Assembly: GCA_902797475.1 (NCBI GenBank)
Contig: CADBTG010000175.1
Location: 1-6,161 of the forward strand
From: an uncultured Lachnospiraceae bacterium
GTDB lineage: Bacteria; Bacillota; Clostridia; Lachnospirales; Lachnospiraceae
Direction: 5' to 3'
DNA: 6,161 nucleotides
Of the stretch, positions 1-6,148 are shown one piece after another (within the stretch, counting starts at the first letter, position 1; every line of letters begins with the position of its first letter). Below the pieces are notes generated by a model that made no database searches, was not told the DNA's origin, and worked only from the letters and a program-made list of their open reading frames with translations. Made by a program: the position numbers and the translations under genes.

Positions 1-737
1 ATGCCGGCCGCGTTCAAATCCGTTCCGAACAGGGCAACCTCGTCGCTGTAGGCCTTGAACGCGCCGATGAAACCGGTTATGACAAGATAGAAGATCATCG
101 GGGAAATCATCGGAAGCGTAATCTTGCGGAAAATTCTTCCGGGGCGCGTGCCATCCACGCGGGCTGCCTTGTAATAATCCTCCTTAACGGATGCGAGGGC
201 GCTCGTTAAGATCAGGATTTTGAAGGGAAGCACAATCCAGACCGTATAAAGGCACATGACGAACATCTTGGCCCAGTACGGGCCGTCGATGAAGTCGACC
301 GACCGGCCGCCGAACGTGTGAATCAGCAGGTTCACCATGCCGTCTGTATACTCGGTCTTCTTAAAAAGAACCATGAAGACAAGACCGACAGCAAGCGTGT
401 TGGTCACGTAAGGCAGAAAATAGATTGTCTGGAAGGCGTTTCGAAGCGGTTTGATCGAGTTGAGCGCGAGGCTGATGAGCAGCGCCAGACCGGTCGAAAC
501 CGGCACCGTAATGATAACGATGATAAATGTGTTGCGAAGCGCCTGAACGAAGTAAGGGTCATGCAGGACATAGCGGAAGTTGTATACGCCGGTTCCGCTT
601 GACGTCTGCGTAACGAAATTGTAGCCTTCCTCAAAGGCATAGATTACTACGTCAATCAAAGGATAAACCATGAACACGCCGAGGAAGACAATGGCGGGCA
701 GGAGATAAAGCCAGCCCTTCAGCTGTTTCTGTTTCAT
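1..737 (-). CDS. CUT1-family sugar ABC transporter permease (MalF/UgpA type), C-terminus cut by window edge
   Basis: Integral membrane subunit of a carbohydrate ABC importer, forming half of the translocation path. My translation from the ATG at 737 runs open through the left edge for 245 residues. It starts MKQKQLKGWLYLLPA, the usual opening of MalF/UgpA-type permeases. Hydrophobic segments lie at about residues 10-34, 70-92, 103-125, 157-180 and 209-228. The cytoplasmic EAA loop that docks on the ATPase is at about 186-212: YYKAARVDG, then ITLP near 206-209 and ISP just after; the first E of EAA is K here. Relatives are usually about 290-300 residues, so some 45-55 residues with the last helix should lie outside the window. 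The start follows the ATPase stop by one base (TGA-T-ATG), with GGAGG 6 bases upstream inside the ATPase gene, so translation is probably coupled. Substrate cannot be read from the sequence. The partner MalG-type permease is expected further left. Confidence 0.93.
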   Translation of the reverse strand, partial: MKQKQLKGWLYLLPAIVFLGVFMVYPLIDVVIYAFEEGYNFVTQTSSGTGVYNFRYVLHDPYFVQALRNTFIIVIITVPVSTGLALLISLALNSIKPLRNAFQTIYFLPYVTNTLAVGLVFMVLFKKTEYTDGMVNLLIHTFGGRSVDFIDGPYWAKMFVMCLYTVWIVLPFKILILTSALASVKEDYYKAARVDGTRPGRIFRKITLPMISPMIFYLVITGFIGAFKAYSDEVALFGTDLNAAG

Positions 738-738
738 A

Positions 739-1875
739 TCATTCCTCCGTCTGTTCGGTCTGTCCGGATTTCGGCGAAGCGTCTGCGGTAATCACGAGCT
801 CCGTCTCGAAATCAAACAGGTGCACTTTCTTCGGCTTCAGATTGAAACGGACGGTTTCGCCGCCGATGCCTTCGGTGTCCTCCGAAGGAACAATGGCGCG
901 AATCGTCGTTCCGGTAAAGGCGGGATGCTCCGCAACGATGCTCGTGTCGCGGCCCATGACTTCGATCTTTTTGAGATTTACGGTGAGGCAGCCTTTCCTG
1001 TCAGGCACAAAGCCTTCGGGACGGATGCCGACATAAACCTTACGGTTTTCCTTTACGGGAGCGTCCAAAACGGCCTCGTCCCCGATGTAAACCCGGCCGT
1101 CCTTCACTTCGCCCTCGAATACATTGATCGGCGGCGTGCCGAGGAACTTCGCAACGAAGAGGTTGCACGGATAATCATAAACTTCCTGCGGCTTTCCGAT
1201 CTGATGGATGACGCCCTCCTTCATGACGACAATCAGGTCGCTGATGCTCATTGCTTCTTCCTGGTCGTGCGTAACGAAGATGGTCGTAATGCCGGTCTCC
1301 CGCTGAATCCGGGAAAGTTCTTCCCTGGTTTGCAGGCGAAGACGCGCATCAAGGTTCGAAAGAGGCTCGTCAAGAAGCAGCACGCTCGGCGTCTTCACAA
1401 GGGCGCGGGCGATGGCGACACGCTGCTGCTGACCGCCGGAGAGCTCGTTGGGCTTTCTTTCCATCAATGTATCAATCTGCACGAGTTTTGCCGCTTTAAG
1501 AGCGCGCTCGTGCATCTGCTCCTTCGTGAGCTTATCCTTGCCGCGCAGGTTTCCTAAGGGAAATGCGATGTTGTCCTCCACGGTGAGATGCGGATACAGG
1601 GCATAGTTCTGAAATACGAGACCGACGCCGCGATTCTCGGGCGGAACGTCGGTGACATCGGTTTCACCGAAATAGATACGGCCTTCGGTCGGAACTTCAA
1701 GACCGCTGATCAGGTTGAGTGTGGTGGATTTGCCGCAGCCGGACGGGCCGAGCAGTCCGATGAGCTTGCCATCGGGAATTTCAAAGGTCAGATCGCTTGC
1801 CGCAATCACGTCCTCTTTGATCTTTTTATTGCGGTTCGGAAACCGCTTGGTCAGGTGTTCCAGTCGTATCTTCAT
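739..1875 (-). CDS. ABC transporter ATP-binding protein, MalK/UgpC/MsmK type
   Basis: ATPase that powers CUT1 carbohydrate import; cytoplasmic, acting as a dimer on the two permeases. The 378-residue product has all catalytic motifs: Walker A GPSGCGKST (43-51), Q-loop Q89 in VFQNYALYPHLT, signature LSGGQQQ (145-151), Walker B VLLLDEP (165-171), D-loop SNLDA (173-177) and switch H203 in FVTHDQ. Residues about 245-360 form the MalK-like regulatory/TOBE region, with GTPPINVFEG and YVGIRPEGF as landmarks. The tail (361-378) is polar and acidic. Residues about 13-24 (NRNKKIKEDVIA) make the loop before the A-loop region longer than in many relatives. I chose the start at 1875 because GGGAGG lies 5 bases upstream; the frame stays open to 1995, but those codons overlap the promoter -10 at 1910-1915 and would be upstream of the transcript. 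Some clostridial ATPases of this class serve several importers, so exclusive pairing with the adjacent permease is likely but not proven. Confidence 0.97.
   Translation of the reverse strand: MKIRLEHLTKRFPNRNKKIKEDVIAASDLTFEIPDGKLIGLLGPSGCGKSTTLNLISGLEVPTEGRIYFGETDVTDVPPENRGVGLVFQNYALYPHLTVEDNIAFPLGNLRGKDKLTKEQMHERALKAAKLVQIDTLMERKPNELSGGQQQRVAIARALVKTPSVLLLDEPLSNLDARLRLQTREELSRIQRETGITTIFVTHDQEEAMSISDLIVVMKEGVIHQIGKPQEVYDYPCNLFVAKFLGTPPINVFEGEVKDGRVYIGDEAVLDAPVKENRKVYVGIRPEGFVPDRKGCLTVNLKKIEVMGRDTSIVAEHPAFTGTTIRAIVPSEDTEGIGGETVRFNLKPKKVHLFDFETELVITADASPKSGQTEQTEE
742..748 (-). promoter_or_regulatory. Shine-Dalgarno site for the permease, inside the ATPase 3' end
   Basis: GGAGGAA on the minus strand lies within the last codons of the ATPase gene, upstream of TGA-T-ATG. 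A strong site this close to the upstream stop suggests translational coupling or re-initiation, which would keep the ATPase and permease in step. Confidence 0.8.
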
Positions 1876-1880
1876 ATGCG

Positions 1881-1886
1881 CCTCCC
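1881..1886 (-). promoter_or_regulatory. Shine-Dalgarno site fixing the ATPase start
   Basis: On the minus strand GGGAGG is followed by 5 bases and the ATG at 1875. The following residues, MKIRLEHLTKRF, are the usual start of this ATPase family, so the site and the family N-terminus agree. Confidence 0.85.
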
Positions 1887-1909
1887 GGATGGATTTGAAA
1901 TCATTACTA

Positions 1910-1938
1910 ATTATACGTTTCGGCAGGGCAAAAGTCAA
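1910..1938 (-). promoter_or_regulatory. Sigma-A promoter for the ATPase-permease genes
   Basis: Read on the minus strand: -35 TTGACT (1938-1933), a 17-base spacer and a perfect -10 TATAAT (1915-1910). Transcription should start near 1903, giving a leader of about 28 bases before the ATPase ATG at 1875. That leader is too short for a riboswitch or attenuator. This is a near-consensus promoter, so the genes are either highly expressed or held down by a repressor. Confidence 0.85.
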
Positions 1939-1943
1939 TTTTC

Positions 1944-1972
1944 TTGCACGCCTTATTCGATTGTGGTATAAT
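1944..1972 (+). promoter_or_regulatory. Sigma-A promoter with extended -10 for the solute-binding fusion gene
   Basis: -35 TTGCAC (1944-1949), 17-base spacer and -10 TATAAT (1967-1972), preceded by TGG (1964-1966), which makes the extended -10 motif TGnTATAAT. The predicted transcript start is near 1979, leaving a leader of about 28 bases to the ATG at 2007. Its -35 is separated by only 5 bp (1939-1943) from the -35 of the divergent promoter. Confidence 0.87.
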
Positions 1973-1993
1973 CGGAAAAAGGTCTCATTTTTC

Positions 1994-2001
1994 AAAGGGG
2001 G
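1994..2001 (+). promoter_or_regulatory. Shine-Dalgarno site fixing the start of the solute-binding fusion gene
   Basis: AAAGGGGG lies 5 bases before the ATG at 2007. It decides that start over the upstream in-frame ATG at 1944, which sits within the -35 box and would not be transcribed from this promoter. Confidence 0.8.
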
Positions 2002-2006
2002 AAATT

Positions 2007-4784
2007 ATGAGCGAGGAAAATAATAACAATGTGAAAGAAAACGGTTTTTTTGACCGTCCCGATCCGCTCGAGCGATACACGCCCGACGGTAAAATTTTTC
2101 CGAATATGAAAGAAAAGAAGGCCGGAAGAGGACCCGGAGGATGCCTCTTAATCTTTCTTTTAGTTGTTCTTATTCCGACTCTTTGCTATCTTCTTACCAG
2201 GATTCCGCGAATGTATCGCGAAAGGCAGGAGGAAAAGCAGACGAAAGAGGAAATGAAAGCCGGCGAAGAAGCATTGGAATGGTCGCTTAAGCAGTACTAT
2301 GGGTTAGATAAGACGGATTATGAGTTTAAAGGTTTCCAAACAGAATTTCCGGGATATCGGGGGACCTTCTATGTGAATGATCAGCCCTACCAGGCTTTTT
2401 ACGTTTATCCTGACCGGCTGGAGACGGATTATCTCGCCGGAAAGTTCCGGGACGGTCTGTCTGAGCTGATGCTTTCGAGAATTCAGGAATCCAATCTGTT
2501 TTTAGGGTATCAGAGGGCAAATGTCACCTTTTCCTTTAACAGACTTCCTGCCTGGGTTTCTGAGAAGGAGATCGAGGATTATCTGAATGGCAAAACAATC
2601 GGACAGGTCAAATGGACGGATGTCCAAACAAACATTTATATGGATTTCACTTCGGCGGATGAGACGGTTTTCAGCATATTCCCGTCGGCTGCGGATTTCT
2701 ATGATGAGCTGATGCTTGGCGAACTCGGGTTCAAGTTGGATGTCCTCACGGTTTCATGCTATTCCAAACCGGACCATGAAGTTCTGGCACGAAAGGTTTT
2801 TCACCTGGGAGAAGGGTTAGATGTCCAGACTGCAAGAGTGTTATATGAAAATGACAGAGAACTCCGGGATGAATTCGAAAGCAGCTTTGTGAAAATGCTG
2901 GAAAGGGATTACGGAATATCTGTCAGAAACGTAATCATGCAGGGCTTAGTGCTTTCAGAGGACAAGAAGCATGCATTCGTGCGGTTCCGTTACGGTGATT
3001 CCCTGTATGAAGCATATTATGCCGGAACGGCCCCGGAATGCGAGTCGGGGTGGTGGACGAACTTATATTACGGGGCATTTATCGATGCCGCGCAAAAGTA
3101 TCTGTTTGCGAAAACCGATGGCAGCAGGGTGTTGCAGAATTATAACGGCATTTCGGTGTCCGCAAGAGCCGTGAAATCCATGAGCGGATTCGGGGAGCGA
3201 AAGGTTCTTCCGTCCCATGTCGGCCCGGAGGAAATCGCCGCCTGTTTCAAAGGCACAGCGGATCGGTCGACGTGGAAGAGTGTCGGAACCGTTTTTTACG
3301 AGATTACTGTTTATGTGAATAAGCGGGACGATTTGCCTGCCGTAATCAATCATTTTATTCCGAATACCGCAGGTGCCTGCTGTAAGATGTCCCTGAAGAG
3401 CCTGAGAGCATATGAAGGGACGCCGACGGATAAGGGCGAATTGCTTTGCGCTTTCAGTGAGTGGGGACCGGAAGACACGAAGGTCAGCTTCAATCTCGGG
3501 GGAAAGGAAATCACGATTGTAGACTGGTGGTCCGGGGAGAACTGGACGAGGCCCGAAAGTGCATATGACGAGGATTTTCTTGATTATTTATCAGAGGCGG
3601 AGCGCAATAACGGCTTTAAGATCGACCGGAAGAATCCCGTGGCCGGAACCGATAACATGTATCTCGAATCCGTTGCCCTTTCCATTATGAACAATAAGCC
3701 GGAAGGTCAGATCATCACGTTTGAAAGCCGTCAGATTGCTGCCTTCTTAAGAAGCGGTCTGCTTGCCGATGTGAAGAACTGCGGTTCGATTGACTGGGAC
3801 GATCTGAAATGGGACGCCCAGGTTAAACAGATCATGACCATCAACGGCGGAATGTACGGCTTTGCCCCGGATCAATACTGGGTTTCTCTGGGAGCGGGAG
3901 CCCCTTCGGCCGGTATCGGAGTATTCTTCAATACCGAGCTTTTTAAACAGTTCAATGTAAGCCCGGATCTCCCGTACAATTTGCAAAAAGAAGGCAAATG
4001 GAACTGGGATGAATTCGAAATGCTTTGCTCAAGACTGACCTGCGATACGAATAATGACGATCAGATTGATGTATATGCTTTATCCGTAGCGGCAGGAACC
4101 CTGGCGAACACGGCGCTTTTGGCAAATGATACCTCGATTATCGCAAAAAACTCCGAAAACGGACTGCTTTTAAATAACTCGGAGGATGATAAGGTAAAGG
4201 AAGCGTTTGCCTTTACGGAAGAACTTTATCGGGAGGGATACATTGTTCCCGCCCCGAATCCTCTTAATGATTTCGGTTGGGAAAAGAAAGAATTCTACGA
4301 GGGTAGAACGGCAATGTATATAGGAGAAGAGGCTGAGGGCTTTGAGACATTCCGCGAGCATTCGCCCGAGCTTCAATACGGTTTTGTCTGCTTCCCTTCC
4401 GGACCTTCCGCATCCGGGTACCGCTCCATTCAGAACCCGTATATCATGGCCGTTCCGGACTGCCCGAGCGTAACGAAGGATATGTCGGACATCATGGCGG
4501 TGTATGACTTTTATACAACCTGCCCGACACTTTATAAAGACAGAGACAGCGTCTGGGTGGACCTGTATGAAGAAAGAATTCGGGATGAAGAGGCGGTCTT
4601 GACATTTGCTATCATGTTGAAAGACGGTGTGAGACGGATGAATCCGGGAATCCTGATTCCCGACTATGACTCCGGGTCCTGGCCGGAGGAACTTCAGAGC
4701 GGAAGGAACGTGGATGAGATCATAAACTCCTGGTCACCCAAGTGGGATAAAGGGATTGATGATTTTAACCAAAAGTTTCAATAG
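2007..4784 (+). CDS. Membrane-anchored protein with duplicated unknown domain fused to a family-1 extracellular solute-binding domain
   Basis: A 925-residue product divergent from the importer genes. In order: polar N-terminal tail (1-45, rich in Asn, Asp and Lys, probably cytoplasmic); one hydrophobic helix (about 46-64, CLLIFLLVV to YLLT); charged, possibly coiled linker (about 65-90, RERQEEKQTKEE); two diverged copies of a domain I do not recognise (about 87-255 and 290-473); and an extracellular solute-binding protein family-1 domain (about 500-925). The last is recognised from its opening ITIVDWWSGENW, the strand GVFFNTELFKQFNV, KWNWDEFEML, an acidic DTNNDDQID loop (680-688), the helix EELYREGYIVP and EFYEGRTAMYIG. 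There is no lipobox, so anchoring is by the helix rather than by lipid, which is atypical for Gram-positive binding proteins (usually about 430-550 residues). The start at 2007 has AAAGGGGG 5 bases upstream; the frame is open back to 1944 but that part overlaps the promoter. Likely role is ligand capture for, or sensing coupled to, the divergent importer. The solute-binding fold is firm; function is inference. Confidence 0.85.
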   Translation: MSEENNNNVKENGFFDRPDPLERYTPDGKIFPNMKEKKAGRGPGGCLLIFLLVVLIPTLCYLLTRIPRMYRERQEEKQTKEEMKAGEEALEWSLKQYYGLDKTDYEFKGFQTEFPGYRGTFYVNDQPYQAFYVYPDRLETDYLAGKFRDGLSELMLSRIQESNLFLGYQRANVTFSFNRLPAWVSEKEIEDYLNGKTIGQVKWTDVQTNIYMDFTSADETVFSIFPSAADFYDELMLGELGFKLDVLTVSCYSKPDHEVLARKVFHLGEGLDVQTARVLYENDRELRDEFESSFVKMLERDYGISVRNVIMQGLVLSEDKKHAFVRFRYGDSLYEAYYAGTAPECESGWWTNLYYGAFIDAAQKYLFAKTDGSRVLQNYNGISVSARAVKSMSGFGERKVLPSHVGPEEIAACFKGTADRSTWKSVGTVFYEITVYVNKRDDLPAVINHFIPNTAGACCKMSLKSLRAYEGTPTDKGELLCAFSEWGPEDTKVSFNLGGKEITIVDWWSGENWTRPESAYDEDFLDYLSEAERNNGFKIDRKNPVAGTDNMYLESVALSIMNNKPEGQIITFESRQIAAFLRSGLLADVKNCGSIDWDDLKWDAQVKQIMTINGGMYGFAPDQYWVSLGAGAPSAGIGVFFNTELFKQFNVSPDLPYNLQKEGKWNWDEFEMLCSRLTCDTNNDDQIDVYALSVAAGTLANTALLANDTSIIAKNSENGLLLNNSEDDKVKEAFAFTEELYREGYIVPAPNPLNDFGWEKKEFYEGRTAMYIGEEAEGFETFREHSPELQYGFVCFPSGPSASGYRSIQNPYIMAVPDCPSVTKDMSDIMAVYDFYTTCPTLYKDRDSVWVDLYEERIRDEEAVLTFAIMLKDGVRRMNPGILIPDYDSGSWPEELQSGRNVDEIINSWSPKWDKGIDDFNQKFQ
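2265..3425 (+). repeat. Diverged tandem duplication encoded within the solute-binding fusion gene
   Basis: Protein residues about 87-255 and 290-473 align in the same order with anchors at a slowly drifting offset of 204-221: Y98-G99 with Y302-G303; G109 with G313; N124-D125 with G330-D331; YxAFY (128-132) with YxAYY (334-338); T140, G145, F147, D149 with T351, G356, F358, D360; EI (188-189) with EI (409-410); G195 with G416; T208 and Y211 with T428 and Y431; Y252 with Y469. Identity is low, so the duplication is old and shows only at the protein level. I do not recognise the unit. Each copy looks like several beta strands, an amphipathic helix, and then further strands. Confidence 0.65.
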
Positions 4785-4836
4785 CGCGGAACCTGCATTC
4801 GGCGCATGACCGGACAACAGAATAAGAGAAAATATG

Positions 4837-4865
4837 GAAGGCAGCCCGCTTATGAGGCTGCCTTC
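4837..4865. terminator. Bidirectional intrinsic terminator between convergent genes
   Basis: A perfect 10-bp stem, GAAGGCAGCC (4837-4846) with GGCTGCCTTC (4856-4865), closes a 9-base loop. Read on the minus strand, the stem is followed by ATATTTTCTCTTATT, a good U-rich tail, 21 bases past the CofE-like stop. Read on the plus strand, 52 bases past the stop of the solute-binding gene, the tail is weaker (GTCGTATTTGTC). It probably serves both genes, and the CofE-like gene better. Confidence 0.82.
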
Positions 4866-4886
4866 GTCGTATTTGTCATTGATGCT

Positions 4887-6089
4887 TTACATCGTGGTGT
4901 AGTTGTCGAAATAACCCTGAATCAGGATGACCGGGGTGCCTTTGTCGCCGGAACCGGAGGTCAGGTCGCAGAGGGAACCGATCAGGTCGGTCAACTGGCG
5001 GGGCGTCGTGCCCTGGGATGCCATGTTGCCGACGAGGCTGCCTTCCTTCGCTTTGATGCTGTCGGAGATGGCGGCCTTTAGCGCTTCGCCGGAAAGATCG
5101 GCAAAGTCATTGTCAGCAAGGTACTTGAGCTTCAGCTCGTTCGGCGTACCGATGAGACCCTTCGTGAAAGCAGGAGATACAACCGGATCGGCGAGCTCCC
5201 AGATCTTGCCCTGCGGATCCTTGAAAGCGCCGTCGCCGCAAAGCATGACTTCGACGTTCTTGCCAGTTTTCTTCAGAACTTCCGCCTGGATGGCTTCAAC
5301 AAGCTTCTGCGCGCCCTCGGACTGCGGGAAGAGCTTTACCTTGTCCTCGGTCGATTTGTTGGAGCCGAGAAGACCGTAACGGCTGTTGTATCCGCTTCCG
5401 TTAATCGGAGCGGTCATCAGATCATCCAGCCCACATACAACATTCGCACCGTTCTCCATCAGAATGCGCTTCGTGCGCTTTCTCGTATGGATGTCGCAGT
5501 TGATGATGCAGTCGGTATAGTTGAGGATTGTCTTCGCCTGGTTGGCAAATACGACTTCAACGTCCGCGCCGCATTCACGAATCAGGTCGGAATAATATTG
5601 AACATAGTCCACGCCGGTAAATTCATGCTTGCGGTAACCGAAAAGCTCGCGGTAACGCTCAAGCGTCAGGACATCGGAGTAAGGATTGATGCCGGCTTCG
5701 TCAACCTGATCGAGCGTGATGAGGGCATTGCCGACTTCGTCGCTCGGGTAGCTGAGCATCAGAACAACCTTCTTACATCCCTTTGCAATTCCGCGAAGCA
5801 CGATGGCAAAGCGGTTTCTCGAAAGGATCGGGAAGATTACGCCCACGGTTCCTCCGCCGAGCTTAGCCTTCACGTCGGCGGCGATGTCGTCTACACTGAC
5901 ATAGTTACCCTGCGCTCTTGCGACAATGGATTCGGTCAGTGCAATGACGTCACGGTCGCGAAGCTCAAACCCTTCGCTCTTTGCGGCGAGAAGCACGCTG
6001 TCAACGGCAATGTCGACAAGGTTGTCGCCTTCTCGAATGATAGGGCAGCGGATGCCCCGGGATACGGTACCGACTCTTCTTTCTTCCAT
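4887..6089 (-). CDS. CofE-like protein (coenzyme F420-0:L-glutamate ligase domain), clostridial long form
   Basis: A 400-residue soluble protein without signal peptide or membrane helix. The N-terminal half resembles the F420_ligase (CofE) family: GTVSRGIRCPIIREGDNL (7-24), then RDRDVIALTESIVARAQG (44-61), matching the CofE pattern of GD-x-L followed by a GD-introduced hydrophobic strand and a basic, small-residue helix. Later landmarks are INCDIHTRKRTKRIL (196-210), NGANVVCGLDDLMTAPINGSGYN (213-235), MLCGDGAFKDPQGKIWELADP (282-302) and a tail QGYFDNYTTM. Archaeal CofE (about 250 residues) adds L-glutamate to F420-0 with GTP; this form is about 150 residues longer. No other F420 gene is visible and most Clostridia do not make F420, so the true substrate may be another acid; I do not assign one. 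The start at 6089 has AAAGGAG 10 bases upstream, a slightly long spacing, with no better ATG nearby. It converges on the solute-binding gene and ends before a shared terminator. Family call good, reaction uncertain. Confidence 0.8.
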   Translation of the reverse strand: MEERRVGTVSRGIRCPIIREGDNLVDIAVDSVLLAAKSEGFELRDRDVIALTESIVARAQGNYVSVDDIAADVKAKLGGGTVGVIFPILSRNRFAIVLRGIAKGCKKVVLMLSYPSDEVGNALITLDQVDEAGINPYSDVLTLERYRELFGYRKHEFTGVDYVQYYSDLIRECGADVEVVFANQAKTILNYTDCIINCDIHTRKRTKRILMENGANVVCGLDDLMTAPINGSGYNSRYGLLGSNKSTEDKVKLFPQSEGAQKLVEAIQAEVLKKTGKNVEVMLCGDGAFKDPQGKIWELADPVVSPAFTKGLIGTPNELKLKYLADNDFADLSGEALKAAISDSIKAKEGSLVGNMASQGTTPRQLTDLIGSLCDLTSGSGDKGTPVILIQGYFDNYTTM

Positions 6090-6120
6090 ACTTTGTGGAC
6101 TCCTTTGGTTTCATTTGGCA

Positions 6121-6134
6121 GTGCGTCAGCGCAC
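6121..6134 (-). promoter_or_regulatory. Inverted repeat at the 5' end of the CofE-like gene leader
   Basis: GTGCG-TCAG-CGCAC is a perfect 5-bp inverted repeat with a 4-base spacer. It lies 15 bases upstream of the Shine-Dalgarno site and begins almost exactly at the predicted transcript start. It could be a 5' stabilising hairpin in the RNA or a small operator at +1 in the DNA. The short arms make either role tentative. Confidence 0.4.
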
Positions 6135-6142
6135 CGAAATGT

Positions 6143-6148
6143 ATTGTA
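6143..6148 (-). promoter_or_regulatory. Extended -10 element of the CofE-like gene promoter (partial)
   Basis: On the minus strand TGATACAAT gives an extended -10 (TGn then TACAAT at 6148-6143). The matching -35 would lie about 17 bases further up, beyond the right edge, so the promoter is incomplete here. The predicted start is near 6136, giving a leader of about 47 bases to the ATG at 6089. Confidence 0.5.

Noticed and set aside
820..1557. Long plus-strand open frame opposite the ATPase gene
   Set aside because: It lies wholly antisense to a gene with intact catalytic motifs, has no recognisable domain and no convincing ribosome site; it is a by-product of the codon use of the real gene.
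1896..1909. TGAAATCATTACTA as a CcpA catabolite-repression (cre) site near the importer promoter
   Set aside because: It matches the left half of the cre consensus but lacks the central CG and the right half, so it is no better than chance in AT-rich DNA.
1930..1947. Imperfect palindrome CAAAAGTCAATTTTCTTG between the two promoters as a shared operator
   Set aside because: Only four outer pairs match and the centre does not. It would be well placed over both -35 boxes, but the symmetry is too weak to claim.
1876..1995. Longer N-terminus for the ATPase (40 extra residues)
   Set aside because: The extra codons cover the promoter -10 and -35, have no family similarity, and the ATG at 1875 has a strong Shine-Dalgarno site.
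1973..2006. Riboswitch or T-box leader before the fusion gene
   Set aside because: The predicted leaders on both sides of the divergent region are only about 28 bases, too short for any known aptamer.
2142..2201. Possible lipoprotein signal with Cys at residue 46 or 60 of the fusion protein
   Set aside because: C46 is at the beginning, not the end, of the hydrophobic stretch, and C60 is preceded by PTL, which lacks the small residue required at -1 of a lipobox. A plain transmembrane anchor fits better.
4806..5379. Plus-strand open frames opposite the end of the CofE-like gene
   Set aside because: They are antisense to a well-supported coding frame, and the first crosses the terminator hairpin; no family features are seen.
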